A DNA stretch of 64,000 nucleotides, taken from contig NZ_SODV01000002.1 in assembly GCF_004366355.1 (NCBI RefSeq), forward strand, positions 62,001-126,000. The letters run 5' to 3'. This stretch comes from Dinghuibacter silviterrae (lineage in GTDB: Bacteria; Bacteroidota; Bacteroidia; Chitinophagales; Chitinophagaceae). Positions 9,065-18,437 of the stretch are shown here, in pieces; the stretch's first letter is position 1, and every line of letters begins with the position of its first letter. The notes beneath the pieces were generated by a model that worked only from the letters and a program-made list of their open reading frames with translations, searched no databases and was not told the origin of the DNA. A program made the position numbers and the translations under genes.

Positions 9065-9859
9065 ATGCAGTCCTATCTCGACCTACTAGCGACCATTCTT
9101 GACAAGGGGACGGTCAAAACCGACCGGACGGGCACGGGCACGATCAGTTGCTTCGGACCCCAGCTGCGGTTTGACCTGAGTGCCGGTTTTCCGCTGGTGA
9201 CGACCAAAAAGCTCCACCTGAAGAGTATCATCTACGAATTGCTTTGGTTTCTCCGGGGCGATACCAATATCGCGTATCTGAAACAGCATGGTGTGTCGAT
9301 ATGGGACGAATGGGCCGATGCGGACGGTGACCTCGGACCGGTATACGGCAAACAATGGCGGAGCTGGGAAGGCGCCGACGGCAAGACGATCGACCAGATC
9401 ACGGACGTGGTCCGTCAGATCAAAACCTCACCGGACAGCCGCCGTATGATCGTGAGTGCATGGAATGTGGCCGACGTACCCAAAATGGCGCTGGCGCCTT
9501 GTCATTGTCTTTTCCAGTTTTACGTGGCCGGTGGCCGGTTGTCGTGCCAGCTGTACCAAAGAAGCGCCGACGTTTTTCTCGGTGTACCCTTTAACATCGC
9601 CAGCTATGCGTTGCTCACCCTGATGATGGCCCAGGTTTGCGGCCTGGAGCCCGGTGAGTTTGTCCATACCTTTGGGGATGTGCATTTGTATTCGAACCAT
9701 GTCGAACAAGCCAAATTACAATTGACCCGTTCGCCATTCCCTTTGCCAAGGATGGTACTCAACCCAGCGATCAAAGACATCTTCGGCTTTACGTTTGAAG
9801 ACTTTACACTGGAGAACTACCAAAGCCACCCGGCCATCAAAGCCCCCGTCGCCGTATGA
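9065..9859 (+). CDS. thyA: Thymidylate synthase
   Basis: 264 residues from the ATG at 9065, exactly the length of E. coli ThyA. The catalytic cysteine is C146 in the [14 protein letters not shown] segment, and the folate and dUMP sites are seen in [17 protein letters not shown], the [12 protein letters not shown] block and the [12 protein letters not shown] stretch. It methylates dUMP to dTMP using methylene-tetrahydrofolate, producing dihydrofolate. The dihydrofolate reductase gene overlaps its stop by 4 bases (ATGA), so product and recycling enzyme are translationally coupled. An upstream extension of the frame to 9011 is rejected because it does not fit the family. Confidence 0.97.
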   Translation: MQSYLDLLATILDKGTVKTDRTGTGTISCFGPQLRFDLSAGFPLVTTKKLHLKSIIYELLWFLRGDTNIAYLKQHGVSIWDEWADADGDLGPVYGKQWRSWEGADGKTIDQITDVVRQIKTSPDSRRMIVSAWNVADVPKMALAPCHCLFQFYVAGGRLSCQLYQRSADVFLGVPFNIASYALLTLMMAQVCGLEPGEFVHTFGDVHLYSNHVEQAKLQLTRSPFPLPRMVLNPAIKDIFGFTFEDFTLENYQSHPAIKAPVAV

Positions 9860-10359
9860 TCATCAGCGCCATCGTCGCCGCCGCCGAAAACAGCGCCATC
9901 GGGCTAAAGAACGACCTGCCGTGGCGGTTACCCAACGACATGAAGTTTTACAAGTACACGACCTGGGGGATGCCCGTGATCATGGGCCGTGGTTCCTGGG
10001 ATTCTTTGGGGCACAAACGGCTGCCGGGACGTTTCAACATCGTGTTGAGCACCCAGCCTACCCTGGAGATCAAGGATCCGGAGGTATGGAGGGCGTCCAA
10101 CCTGGAAGAGGCGCTTGCGCTGGCGGCGGGGATGGACTGCAAAGAAATATTTATCATCGGCGGTGCCAAGATATACGCCGCCTTTATGGATAGGACCGAC
10201 CGAATTTACCTGACCCGGGTACACGGCAGGCCCGAGGCCGATACTTTTTTCCCGGAGCCGGACTGGACTTCATGGGATCTCCGGCAGGCCCGGCGTTTCG
10301 AGGCAGATGCCCGGCACGCGTATGCGTATACTTTTGAAACCTGGGAAAGAAAACGTTGA
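9856..10359 (+). CDS. folA: Dihydrofolate reductase
   Basis: 167 residues. Typical DHFR order: [22 protein letters not shown] (residues 2-23), the active-site acid D28 in RLPNDMKF, the [17 protein letters not shown] segment, then [13 protein letters not shown] and YLTRVHG. It reduces dihydrofolate to tetrahydrofolate, regenerating the cofactor spent by ThyA. The start overlaps thyA by ATGA. A methyltransferase gene overlaps its stop (TGATG) and completes the thyA-folA operon. Confidence 0.96.
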   Translation: MIISAIVAAAENSAIGLKNDLPWRLPNDMKFYKYTTWGMPVIMGRGSWDSLGHKRLPGRFNIVLSTQPTLEIKDPEVWRASNLEEALALAAGMDCKEIFIIGGAKIYAAFMDRTDRIYLTRVHGRPEADTFFPEPDWTSWDLRQARRFEADARHAYAYTFETWERKR

Positions 10360-11162
10360 TGGCCTATTCTCCCTTACAGCTCGCTCCAAAATATGGGCGG
10401 TATCTTATGACGGCCGCCAATGGAAAGGGGCATGGTATCCATTCGCCCTTCGTGTTTGACATGGTGACGCGTGTCTTTGGCGACAAAAAGGTATACCCAG
10501 CGTATGGGGCGATCGAGTCCTTGCGACGGCATCTTTCCGCCGATCGGGATACAACGATCGTCATCGACGACCTCGGTGCGGGGACCGGCGGCGCCGCCAC
10601 CCAACAACGGCGGCTTTCCTCCATCGCCCGTACGGCGCTGAAGCCGCCGAAGTTCGGACAACTCTTTTTCCGGCTCGCGCAATACTACAAACCTTCGACG
10701 ATCCTGGAATTGGGGACTTCGCTCGGGATCACGACGGCCTACCTGGCCTCGGGTAATCCCTCCGCCTCGGTCGTCACCTGCGAGGGCGCGCCGGCTATTG
10801 CTTCTGTGGCCCGTCGTACGTTTGACACGCTGGGGCTTTCGCGGATACGGCTCGTGGAAGGCAATTTCGATGACACGCTTGGCTCCGTGCTTTCGGCGCT
10901 GTCATCGCTCGACTTCGCGTACATTGACGGCAACCATCGGCTGGAACCAACGCTCCGGTATTACCGGCAGATGCAACCCCGGCTGCACAATGAGAGCATC
11001 CTCGTCTTCGACGACATCCACTGGAGCCTGGAGATGGAAGAGGCCTGGGCGGCCGTCAAAGCCGATCCGATGGTCACGTGTACGGTGGATTTGTTCTTTA
11101 TCGGGCTCGTGTTTTTTCGGCGCGAGTTTCATACGCCGCAGCATTTTACGATAAGATTCTAA
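10359..11162 (+). CDS. Class I SAM-dependent methyltransferase, O-methyltransferase-like
   Basis: 267 residues from the ATG at 10359; a TTG three bases earlier is less likely. The core is a Rossmann methyltransferase: [16 protein letters not shown] (motif I, binds S-adenosylmethionine), [14 protein letters not shown], then the [17 protein letters not shown] and [16 protein letters not shown] segments that resemble the metal-binding DGNH/DD motif of O-methyltransferases. The ~85 residues ahead of the core are specific to this group. Target unknown. It is the last gene of the thyA-folA operon and overlaps the convergent hemL gene by 4 bases. Confidence 0.82.
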   Translation: MAYSPLQLAPKYGRYLMTAANGKGHGIHSPFVFDMVTRVFGDKKVYPAYGAIESLRRHLSADRDTTIVIDDLGAGTGGAATQQRRLSSIARTALKPPKFGQLFFRLAQYYKPSTILELGTSLGITTAYLASGNPSASVVTCEGAPAIASVARRTFDTLGLSRIRLVEGNFDDTLGSVLSALSSLDFAYIDGNHRLEPTLRYYRQMQPRLHNESILVFDDIHWSLEMEEAWAAVKADPMVTCTVDLFFIGLVFFRREFHTPQHFTIRF

Positions 11163-12445
11163 AGCACCTCACGCAAGCTCTCCTCCGCGGCCGCGATGGT
11201 CGCGTCGAGATCCGCCATCGTCAGCGCATCATTAAGGAACCAGCTTTCATACGCGGAAGGCGGCAGGTAGACACCGCGGCGCAGCAGCGCGTGGAAGAAC
11301 CGTTTGAAACGCTCGATGTCGGACGCGGCCGCGCTGGCGAAGTCGGTGACGGGTGCTTCGCTGAAGTGGACGCTGATCATCGAGCCCAGTTGGTTGATCC
11401 GGTAGGGGAGACCGCTGGCGGCGAGGACACGATCCAGACCGGAACGGAGGTAAAGGGTCTTTTCTTCGAGACGGGTATAGATGTCCGGTTGGTCGCGCAA
11501 GAGGCGGAGCATGGTAAAGCCTGCGATCATGGCGATGGGGTTTCCGCTGAGGGTCCCCGCCTGGTAGACGTTGCCGAGGGGGGCGATGTGTTCCATGATG
11601 GCCCTTTTCCCACCAAAGGCGCCGACGGGCATGCCCGCGCCGATCACTTTGCCATAAGTGACAAGGTCGGCGTTGACACCCAGGCGTTGTTGGGCGCCGC
11701 CGGGGGCGAGACGGAAACCCGTCATCACCTCGTCCATGATAAAGATGATCCCTTCTTCGTCGCACAATTGCCGGAGCCCTTCGAGGAAGCCGGGGAGGGG
11801 AAGGATGCAACCCATGTTTCCGGCGACGGGTTCGATGATGATACAGGCGATCTGGCCTTTATGTTCACGAGCCAGGGTTTTTACGGCCTCCAGGTCGTTA
11901 TAGGGCGCGGTAAGGGTATCAGCCGATACGCCGGCGGTGACACCGGGGACGGTTTGGATATTAAAAGTGGCGACGCCGCTGCCGGCCTTGACAAGAAAGG
12001 CGTCGGCGTGTCCGTGGTAACATCCTTCAAATTTGATGATTTTGTTACGGCCCGTGTATCCCCTGGCCAGACGGACAGCGCTCATGCAGGCTTCGGTGCC
12101 GCTGCTGACCATCCGGATGAGGTCCACGTTGGGGGTCATGCTCCGGATGAGCTCGGCCATGTCGATTTCCAGTTCGGTCGGCGCGCCATAAGATGTGGAA
12201 TGAAGGGCCTGTTCCCGGATCGCTTCCACGATGGGCCCGTAGGCGTGCCCCAGGATCATGGGACCCCAGGAGGCGATATAGTCGATATACCGGTTGCCGT
12301 CGGCGTCGTAGAGGTAGGCGCCCCGGGCGTTTTTTATAAACAGGGGTGTACCGCCGACGCTTTTAAAGGCGCGTACAGGGGAGTTTACACCCCCGGGGAT
12401 AGACGCTTTCGCGCGATCGAACAATTGTTGGCTGGCTTCGTACAT
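11159..12445 (-). CDS. hemL: Glutamate-1-semialdehyde 2,1-aminomutase
   Basis: 428 residues, a normal length. A PLP-dependent fold-type I aminomutase with the pyridoxal lysine at K266 ([18 protein letters not shown]), the substrate region [20 protein letters not shown], and [11 protein letters not shown]. It converts glutamate-1-semialdehyde to 5-aminolevulinate, the second step of the C5 route; the first enzyme, HemA, lies in the same minus-strand cluster. It is the last gene of the run hemA-C-D-E-F-B-L, with a 3-base gap after hemB, and meets the plus-strand methyltransferase tail to tail with a 4-base overlap. Confidence 0.97.
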   Translation of the reverse strand: MYEASQQLFDRAKASIPGGVNSPVRAFKSVGGTPLFIKNARGAYLYDADGNRYIDYIASWGPMILGHAYGPIVEAIREQALHSTSYGAPTELEIDMAELIRSMTPNVDLIRMVSSGTEACMSAVRLARGYTGRNKIIKFEGCYHGHADAFLVKAGSGVATFNIQTVPGVTAGVSADTLTAPYNDLEAVKTLAREHKGQIACIIIEPVAGNMGCILPLPGFLEGLRQLCDEEGIIFIMDEVMTGFRLAPGGAQQRLGVNADLVTYGKVIGAGMPVGAFGGKRAIMEHIAPLGNVYQAGTLSGNPIAMIAGFTMLRLLRDQPDIYTRLEEKTLYLRSGLDRVLAASGLPYRINQLGSMISVHFSEAPVTDFASAAASDIERFKRFFHALLRRGVYLPPSAYESWFLNDALTMADLDATIAAAEESLREVL

Positions 12446-12448
12446 GGT

Positions 12449-13426
12449 CTATGCGTTGAGCAATTTTACGGCGTCCTTGGCAAAATAGGTGGCGATCAGG
12501 TCGGCCCCGGCGCGTTTGATGGAACAAAGGCTTTCCAGGATCGCCTTGTCCTCGTTGAGCCATCCCATACGGGCGGCGGCCTTGATCATGGAATATTCCC
12601 CGCTGACGTGGTACGCACTGACGGGGACGGTCACTGCGTCTCTTACTTCCCGGATGATGTCCAGGTAGGCCATCGCGGGTTTGACCATGACGATGTCGGC
12701 GCCTTCTTCCACGTCCATCAGGGTTTCTTTGATGGCCTCGCGCCGGTTGGCGTAGTCCATCTGGTAGGTCTTTTTGTCCCCAAAACCGGGGGCGCTGTCC
12801 AGGGCGTCCCGGAAGGGTCCATAGAAACAGGAAGCATATTTGGCGCTGTAGGCCAGGATACCGGTTTTTGTAAACCCGTTTTCCTCCAGGGTTTTCCGGA
12901 TCGCCCCGATGCGTCCGTCCATCATGTCGCTGGGGGCCACGATGTCTGCACCGGCCTGGGCGTGGCTGAGGGACATGTTGGCGAGGACTTCGACCGTAGG
13001 ATCGTTGACGATCTCGCCGTTCTCCACGATCCCGTCGTGTCCGTAGGTGGAATAAGGGTCCAGGGCCACATCCGTCATCACGATCATCCCGGGGACGGCG
13101 GCCTTGATGGCGCGGATGCTGCGTTGCATAAGACCGTTGGGGTTGAGGGCCTCGGTGCCAAGGTTGTCTTTCCGGTCGTCGGTGCACTTGATGAACAGCA
13201 GGACACTTTTGATGCCGATGCTCCATAGTGCTTCGACTTCCCGGACGGTTTTGTCCAGGGAGCGCCGGTAGTAGTTGGGCATGGAAGGGATTTCGACTTC
13301 CTGCCCTTCACCCTCATCGATAAAAAGAGGAACGATAAAGTCGTTGGGGGTAAGGGTGGTTTCTGCGACGAGGGCCCGCAGGGAAGGCGTGGTCCTCAGT
13401 ATCCGGTTCCTTTTAATCTGAAACAT
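12449..13426 (-). CDS. hemB: Delta-aminolevulinic acid dehydratase (porphobilinogen synthase)
   Basis: 325 residues. Joins two 5-aminolevulinates into porphobilinogen. Both Schiff-base lysines are in place: K196 in LAYSAKYASCFYGPF and K249 in IVMVKPAMAYLD. The active-site zinc cysteines of the animal/E. coli type are replaced by A121, D123 and D131 in the segment DVALDPYSTYGHDG, pointing to the zinc-independent, magnesium-using class. Sits between hemF (12-base gap) and hemL (3-base gap). Confidence 0.97.
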   Translation of the reverse strand: MFQIKRNRILRTTPSLRALVAETTLTPNDFIVPLFIDEGEGQEVEIPSMPNYYRRSLDKTVREVEALWSIGIKSVLLFIKCTDDRKDNLGTEALNPNGLMQRSIRAIKAAVPGMIVMTDVALDPYSTYGHDGIVENGEIVNDPTVEVLANMSLSHAQAGADIVAPSDMMDGRIGAIRKTLEENGFTKTGILAYSAKYASCFYGPFRDALDSAPGFGDKKTYQMDYANRREAIKETLMDVEEGADIVMVKPAMAYLDIIREVRDAVTVPVSAYHVSGEYSMIKAAARMGWLNEDKAILESLCSIKRAGADLIATYFAKDAVKLLNA

Positions 13427-13438
13427 ATATAGAAAGAT

Positions 13439-14341
13439 TTATGGTATCCATTGTCTTGGCTTCAGGTATTCGAGGAGCAGGGCCTCGGGGCTCCCGGTTT
13501 CCGGCTGGTAGTCATACGCCCAGCGCGCCCTGGGGGGCAGGCTCATCAGGATGGACTCGATCCGCCCGTTGGTCTTTAGTCCGAAGAGGGTGCCCCGGTC
13601 GTGGACAAGGTTGAACTCGACGTAGCGGCCCCTGCGGTATTCCTGCCACCATTGCTCGCGCTCTCCGTAGGGGAGGTTTTTGCGCTTCTCTACGATGGGG
13701 AGGTAGGCGGGGAGGAAGGCGTGGCCGTTCGCGAGTTGGAAGGAGAGGAGGTGCGCGAGGTCGCCTCGAAGGTAGTCATAAAATACGCCTCCGATGCCGC
13801 GCGCTTCGTCGCCGCGATGGCGATTGATAAAGTACTCATCGCAATGTTTTTTGAACATTGGATAGTACTCCTTATCAAATGGATCCATCGCCTCTTTAAG
13901 CGTCCGATGGAAGTGTTCCCCATCCTCGGGGAAAATATAGTAAGGCGTGAGGTCGCTTCCGCCTCCAAACCAAGCGTCGGCGGTACGGCCTTCGGCATCG
14001 TACAGCTCGAAGAAGCGCCAATTGGCGTGGACGGTCGGGACGTAGGGGTTGACGGGGTGGAGGACCAGGGAAAGACCGGCGGCCATAAAACGGTTGTGGG
14101 CCGCCTTGAGGTGTTCTTTCATGGCCGGGGGAAGTTCGCCGGATACGACGGACGTATTGACACCTCCTTTTTCGAACACGGCGCCGTCGGCGATGACCCG
14201 GGTGATGCCACCACCCCCGCCGGGGCGTTCCCAGCGGTCCTCCCGGAAAACGGCGCGCCCGTCGGTTTGTTCGAGGGCGGTGCAGATCTGGTCCTGGAGG
14301 GCGTGGATGTGGGTGATGAAACGGTCTTTTATGCTGTCCAT
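13439..14341 (-). CDS. hemF: Oxygen-dependent coproporphyrinogen III oxidase
   Basis: 300 residues, the usual HemF length. Recognised from WRFFELYD, DAWFGGGSDLTPYYIFPED, KKHCDEYFINRHRGDEARGIGGVFYDYL and VEFNLVHDRGTLFGLKTNGR. It uses O2 to turn coproporphyrinogen III into protoporphyrinogen IX. Its presence, with no hemN nearby, suggests the cluster serves aerobic heme synthesis. The ATG lies inside the end of hemE (13-base overlap), implying translational coupling. Confidence 0.97.
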   Translation of the reverse strand: MDSIKDRFITHIHALQDQICTALEQTDGRAVFREDRWERPGGGGGITRVIADGAVFEKGGVNTSVVSGELPPAMKEHLKAAHNRFMAAGLSLVLHPVNPYVPTVHANWRFFELYDAEGRTADAWFGGGSDLTPYYIFPEDGEHFHRTLKEAMDPFDKEYYPMFKKHCDEYFINRHRGDEARGIGGVFYDYLRGDLAHLLSFQLANGHAFLPAYLPIVEKRKNLPYGEREQWWQEYRRGRYVEFNLVHDRGTLFGLKTNGRIESILMSLPPRARWAYDYQPETGSPEALLLEYLKPRQWIP

Positions 14342-15360
14342 GTCTTCACGGTTTCTACAAAGGCTTTGGCATGATCGACGGGAACGTTGGGGAGGATGCC
14401 GTGGCCCAGGTTAGCGATATGGGCATGGCCGCCAAAGGCGGTGAGCATGGCCCTGACTTCTTTCTGGATGACGGGTATGGGGTTCAGGAGGTGGGCCGGG
14501 TCATAGTTCCCCTGGAGAACGACCTTGTCACCGGCGAGTTGACGGGCCATGGCGGGGGGAATACACCAGTCGATCCCCAGGCCGTGGGCCCCGGTGGCGG
14601 CCATGGCGTCCAGGGAATGCCAGGCGCCCTTGGCAAAAATGATGACGGGGCAGGTGTCCTTGATCGCGGACACGATCCGCCGGATATAGGGAAGGGACCA
14701 GGTATGGAAATCTTCCGGGCTGAGCAGGCCTCCCCAGGAGTCGAAGATCTGGACCAGGTCCGCCCCGGCGGCCGCCTGTGCGCGGAGGTAGGCGATCGTC
14801 GTGTCGGTAATCATGTCGAGCAACGTATGGGCGAGCTCCGGCTGGGTATAACAAAAGATCTTTGCTTCGTCAAAGGTCTTCGATCCTTTGCCTTGGACCA
14901 TGTAGCACAAGAGCGTCCAGGGGGCGCCCGCAAAACCAATCAGGGGAACCCTGCCCGCGAGTTCGCTTTTGATCATCCGCAGGGCGTCCATGACGTAGCC
15001 TAGTTCTTCCGTGGGCTCGGGAACGTGGAGCCGCCGGAGGTCTGTAGCATTTTGTATGGGATCGGGAAGAAGGGGGCCCTTGTGTTCTATCAGTTGGACT
15101 TCCAGCCCCATCGCCTGGGGGACGACGAGGATGTCGGAGAAAAGAATGGCGGCGTCGACACCCACCTGGTCGACCGGCTGTAACGTAATCGCGGTGGCCA
15201 GTTCAGGGGTTTGCACGCGTTCGAAAAAGGAATACTTGTCTTTCAACTTCATGTAATCGGGAAGGTATCTTCCCGCCTGGCGCATCATCCAGACAGGAGG
15301 GCGTTCCACGGATTCCCCGCGCAGGGTACGCAGGATCAGGTCATTGTTCGGTGTGCTCAT
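14329..15360 (-). CDS. hemE: Uroporphyrinogen decarboxylase
   Basis: 343 residues from the ATG at 15360, chosen because it gives a 4-base ATGA overlap with the hemD stop and the natural N-terminus MSTPNNDLILRTLRGE; an ATG three codons upstream is possible. Signature RPPVWMMRQAGRYLPDY and the FAGAPWTLLCYM segment identify the family. It removes four carboxyl groups from uroporphyrinogen III to give coproporphyrinogen III. Middle gene of the minus-strand heme operon, overlapped by the hemF start. Confidence 0.97.
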   Translation of the reverse strand: MSTPNNDLILRTLRGESVERPPVWMMRQAGRYLPDYMKLKDKYSFFERVQTPELATAITLQPVDQVGVDAAILFSDILVVPQAMGLEVQLIEHKGPLLPDPIQNATDLRRLHVPEPTEELGYVMDALRMIKSELAGRVPLIGFAGAPWTLLCYMVQGKGSKTFDEAKIFCYTQPELAHTLLDMITDTTIAYLRAQAAAGADLVQIFDSWGGLLSPEDFHTWSLPYIRRIVSAIKDTCPVIIFAKGAWHSLDAMAATGAHGLGIDWCIPPAMARQLAGDKVVLQGNYDPAHLLNPIPVIQKEVRAMLTAFGGHAHIANLGHGILPNVPVDHAKAFVETVKTWTA

Positions 15361-16064
15361 TCGTAACATTGCTGGTGATCAAAATAAGACCGGACACAGG
15401 TCAGGAGGGCTTCCTGGGTAGGCGCCTCACTGACGACGATGCGTGTGTCCGTATGGTTCTTTATGCTGATGGCCGTCGTCTCGCCGATGGCGAAACAGGC
15501 GACGCCGGTGTGCAGACGGTTGGCTTGAAAAAAACTGTCGACGCCGCTGGGACTAAAAAAAAGAACAGCGTCGTAAGGGGTATCGATCGTTATGGAGACG
15601 CCGGTAGTTTCATAGACGGGGACCTCGGTCACGTCGATACCGGCTTTCTGGAGGATTTGTGGCAGCTCCGGCCGGTGTGCGCGGGCGCAAAAGAAAACGG
15701 CCTTTGTAAACCGCCCGTCGGCGACCAGGGCGTGGGCAAGGGCAGCCGAATTGGCGGCAGTGCATACCAGCTTTGCCGAAGGCAGGCGTTTCACGACAGT
15801 GTCCAGGGTTTTGCCAGAGAGACAGGCGACGGCCGGGGCCGCGCCGCCGGGCGGCATCACGGCAGCAGGGTCGCCGAGCCGCACCACGCCGGCGGCGCTG
15901 GTGAAGATGGCGACGGTGCGGGTGTCCATAGGCGGCGGGTCCCAGGGGAGCGGCCGGGTCGTGATAAATTCTTCTTCCCTCAGGGACCACCCGCGGGAGC
16001 GGGCGAACGAGCGCGCGCGGTCGTCGAGGATCTTTGTGCTCAATATGGAGTGCGTCGCCCCCAT
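15357..16064 (-). CDS. hemD: Uroporphyrinogen-III synthase
   Basis: 235 residues from the ATG at 16064 (MGATHSILSTKILDD). HemD is poorly conserved, but the two-lobed layout, strand-turn patterns such as FFCARAHRPELPQILQKAGIDVTEVPVYET and DAVLFFSPSGVDSFFQAN, and the place between hemC and hemE fix the call. It cyclises hydroxymethylbilane to uroporphyrinogen III. The start overlaps the hemC stop by ATGA. The frame stays open another 63 codons upstream, but that part is a basic, proline-rich shadow of hemC and is not included. Confidence 0.9.
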   Translation of the reverse strand: MGATHSILSTKILDDRARSFARSRGWSLREEEFITTRPLPWDPPPMDTRTVAIFTSAAGVVRLGDPAAVMPPGGAAPAVACLSGKTLDTVVKRLPSAKLVCTAANSAALAHALVADGRFTKAVFFCARAHRPELPQILQKAGIDVTEVPVYETTGVSITIDTPYDAVLFFSPSGVDSFFQANRLHTGVACFAIGETTAISIKNHTDTRIVVSEAPTQEALLTCVRSYFDHQQCYE

Positions 16065-17050
16065 CAGGTGGTGACTTTTTGAATGAGGGTGGTGGCGCCC
16101 CGGGCGAGTAGCTCGCCGGCGGCGGCGCGGGCAAGATCCGCGGTGGCGGCCCGTCGGCTTTCGCCGAGGGAGGCCTGGGCGAGGCTTTCGCCCGTTGGGG
16201 CCTGGGCGGAAAGTTCCGCCGGGAGGGGCACCTTTTTTTCCACAGACAAACAAGTCTTCCCATCCAGGCTGCAGGCATTGCCGCGAAAACGGAGATGGTC
16301 ACCGGCGATTTCGGCGAGGGCGCCGATGGGGGTGGAACACCCGCCCATCAAGGCGGATAAAAACGTCCTTTCCATATCGACGCACAGTGCGGTCGGCTCG
16401 TGGTGAAGAGGGGCGCAGACGGAGCGTATGCGGGTGTCGTCTTCACGGCAGGCGACCAGGATGGCGCCCTGGGCAGGGGCGGGGAGCATCCAGTCCAGCG
16501 GAATGCTGTTGGCCGGTCTCAGGCCGATGCGTTCGAGACCGGCGGCGGCGAAGAGGGCGCCCTGCCAGTCGCTGGAGGCTACTTTGGCGAGACGGGTATT
16601 GACGTTTCCCCTCAGGTTGTCGATCCTGTGGTGCGGGTAACGGTGCAGCCATTGGGCACGGCGGCGGAGGCTGCTCGTGGCGATGGTGGCGATGCTTTCG
16701 GGGTCGTCGAGAAAAGCGGCGTCGCCCTTATAGACAAAAAGGTCACCGGGGTTGGCGCGGGTCAACACGGCGGCGGCGGCCAGCCCCTGGGCGAGTTGGA
16801 CGGGGACGTCCTTCATGGAGTGGACGGCCATGTCGATGCGCCCGCTGAGAAGGGCGGCGTCGAGGGTTCGTGTAAAAACGCCCTGTACGCCTATGGCGTA
16901 AAGGGGGGTGACGAGGTCGATGTCGCCCTCGCTTTTGATGTATACGAGTTCTGCGGAATGACCGCCGGCGACCAATTGGTCCCGGACAAGCGTTGCTTGC
17001 CATACCGCCAACTGGCTATCGCGGGTTCCTATGCGGATTGTTTGCTGCAT
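16064..17050 (-). CDS. hemC: Hydroxymethylbilane synthase (porphobilinogen deaminase)
   Basis: 328 residues. N-terminus IRIGTRDSQLAVWQATLV and IDMAVHSMKDVPVQL are family signatures, as are SLRRRAQW, NLRGNVNTRLAK and the dipyrromethane-cofactor cysteine in FLSALMGGCSTPIGA. It polymerises four porphobilinogens into hydroxymethylbilane. The C-terminal domain is longer than usual: residues after KKVPLPAELSAQ carry an alanine/glycine-rich stretch with two near-repeats (TGESLAQA, LGESRRAA). 15 bases separate it from hemA upstream. Confidence 0.96.
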   Translation of the reverse strand: MQQTIRIGTRDSQLAVWQATLVRDQLVAGGHSAELVYIKSEGDIDLVTPLYAIGVQGVFTRTLDAALLSGRIDMAVHSMKDVPVQLAQGLAAAAVLTRANPGDLFVYKGDAAFLDDPESIATIATSSLRRRAQWLHRYPHHRIDNLRGNVNTRLAKVASSDWQGALFAAAGLERIGLRPANSIPLDWMLPAPAQGAILVACREDDTRIRSVCAPLHHEPTALCVDMERTFLSALMGGCSTPIGALAEIAGDHLRFRGNACSLDGKTCLSVEKKVPLPAELSAQAPTGESLAQASLGESRRAATADLARAAAGELLARGATTLIQKVTT

Positions 17051-17065
17051 GATGCGGATGGGCGG

Positions 17066-18292
17066 TTATTCGCCCGGGGTAATATAATCGTGTAGCGCTT
17101 CCAGGTAGCAACAACCCTTGGGGCTGTTGCGGCGTATTTTGGCGGCCAGATTGTTGATGACTTTTTGCATGCGTTCTTCGTAGGCGCCTTCGACGGTTTC
17201 GGGGACGTGGTCGGAAGGGATCTGGCGGAGGGTATGACGAACGGCGCGGATCATGCCGAGCTGCTGGCGCATGTTGTACCAGGCCTTGAATTCATCCACG
17301 AACTCACCGACGATGGCTTCCGCTTTGGGGACCTCCAGCTTGCGGCGGCTGATCGTGGCGTCGGTTTCCTTGGACAGGTGGTCGACATTGATGAGCGTCA
17401 CCCCCGGCAAACGGGCGATGGCGGGTTCGGCATTGAACGGAATGGAAAGATCCAGGACCAGGTGAACGCCGGTGCCTTGGATGTCGGCGGCGACGACGGT
17501 GGGTGCCTGGGCATTGGTAGCCACGATGACGGCGTCGGCGTCTGAAAGTTCTTCGCGCAGGTTGTCCATCGACGCGTAGCGGATACCTTGCTCCAGGGCG
17601 AATTCCCGGGCCACGTCGAGGGTCCGGTTGAGGACGACGATGTTGCGGGTATCTAAGTATGCCAGGACATTCTTACACGTGCTGCGCCCGATTTTTCCCA
17701 CACCCACCAGGACGATCTTGCGGGAAGGTCCGGGGGCCAGGTGGTTCTTCAGGTATTGTATGGCCGCAAACGCAACGGAAACAGTGCCGCTGCTGAGGGC
17801 CGTGTTGTTCTTGATGCTTTTGGACAGCTGGAGGGCTGTATTGATGAGCCTTTCGGTGAAGGGACCCAGGCAGTCCCGTTCTTTGGAAAATTTAGAGGCG
17901 ACCTTGATCTGGCCGTTGATCTCATAGTCGCCCAGTATCTGGGAATCCAGACCCGAACTCACCTGGCAAAGGTGACGCACGGCCTGCAAACCCTGGAGAC
18001 AAAAAGCGTTCTTACGGAAGGTTTCTTCGTCTCCTTTGGTAAACCTGCACAACAAGCCGATCAGGTGATCCGGGTCGGGAGCGAAACCATAGATCTCGGT
18101 CCGGTTGCAGGTGGAAAGGACGAATAATTCATGAAGACCCTGGGCGCGACCGGTGGAGATGAGCTGACCATATTGCTCCTGGTTGATGGCGAATAAACTC
18201 CTTATATCCGCATCGGTCTTTTTGTAACTGATCCCTGCGATGAAAAACTGGTCAATGGTTTTACTGGATTCGGATGAGTAATCGTCGCTCAT
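17066..18292 (-). CDS. hemA: Glutamyl-tRNA reductase
   Basis: 408 residues. Begins with a short acidic-serine tail, then FFIAGISYKKTDADIRSLF; the catalytic cysteine is in LFVLSTCNRTEIYGF. Also seen are SGLDSQILGDYEINGQIK, the NADPH-binding VLVGVGKIGRSTCKNVL (written here with the family's G-x-G-x2-G pattern) and a C-terminal dimerisation helix. It reduces glutamyl-tRNA to glutamate-1-semialdehyde, the committed and usually regulated step of heme synthesis, and is the first gene of the minus-strand operon. A -7 promoter box lies 5 bases before the ATG. Confidence 0.97.
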   Translation of the reverse strand: MSDDYSSESSKTIDQFFIAGISYKKTDADIRSLFAINQEQYGQLISTGRAQGLHELFVLSTCNRTEIYGFAPDPDHLIGLLCRFTKGDEETFRKNAFCLQGLQAVRHLCQVSSGLDSQILGDYEINGQIKVASKFSKERDCLGPFTERLINTALQLSKSIKNNTALSSGTVSVAFAAIQYLKNHLAPGPSRKIVLVGVGKIGRSTCKNVLAYLDTRNIVVLNRTLDVAREFALEQGIRYASMDNLREELSDADAVIVATNAQAPTVVAADIQGTGVHLVLDLSIPFNAEPAIARLPGVTLINVDHLSKETDATISRRKLEVPKAEAIVGEFVDEFKAWYNMRQQLGMIRAVRHTLRQIPSDHVPETVEGAYEERMQKVINNLAAKIRRNSPKGCCYLEALHDYITPGE

Positions 18293-18297
18293 GGCTG

Positions 18298-18305
18298 CAA
18301 AGCTA
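18298..18305 (-). promoter_or_regulatory. -7 promoter box (TAGCTTTG) for the hem operon, abutting the hemA start
   Basis: Read on the minus strand: TAGCTTTG, then CAGCC, then the hemA ATG. It matches TAnnTTTG exactly. A T-rich -33-like tract (TTTTTT) lies about 20 bases further upstream. With only 5 bases before the start codon the RNA would be leaderless or nearly so. Confidence 0.6.
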
Positions 18306-18423
18306 GTTTTGGATGACGGATCGGTAAAAAATAACCGGTCATTGAAATGTCATATTTACCTTTTATGGTAGTGGTGGACCGCATCAGCAAGTACATACGT
18401 AAAGCGCGTATGAACGTTTGTCA

Positions 18424-18431
18424 TACCTTTG
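18424..18431 (+). promoter_or_regulatory. -7 promoter box (TACCTTTG) for hemH-hemG-pnt
   Basis: Exact TAnnTTTG match ending 6 bases before the hemH ATG at 18438. Again the promoter box nearly touches the start codon. The divergent hemA promoter lies about 120 bases away, so the two halves of the heme cluster share one 145-base control region. Confidence 0.55.
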
Positions 18432-18437
18432 ACATAT

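Noticed and set aside
11078-13228. A 716-codon open frame antisense to hemL and hemB
   Set aside because: Composition is glycine/valine/aspartate-heavy as expected for the complement of GC-rich genes, and both opposite-strand genes are certain.
16065-16253. Upstream extension of the hemD frame
   Set aside because: Arginine/proline-rich shadow of hemC; the ATG at 16064 gives the natural HemD start.
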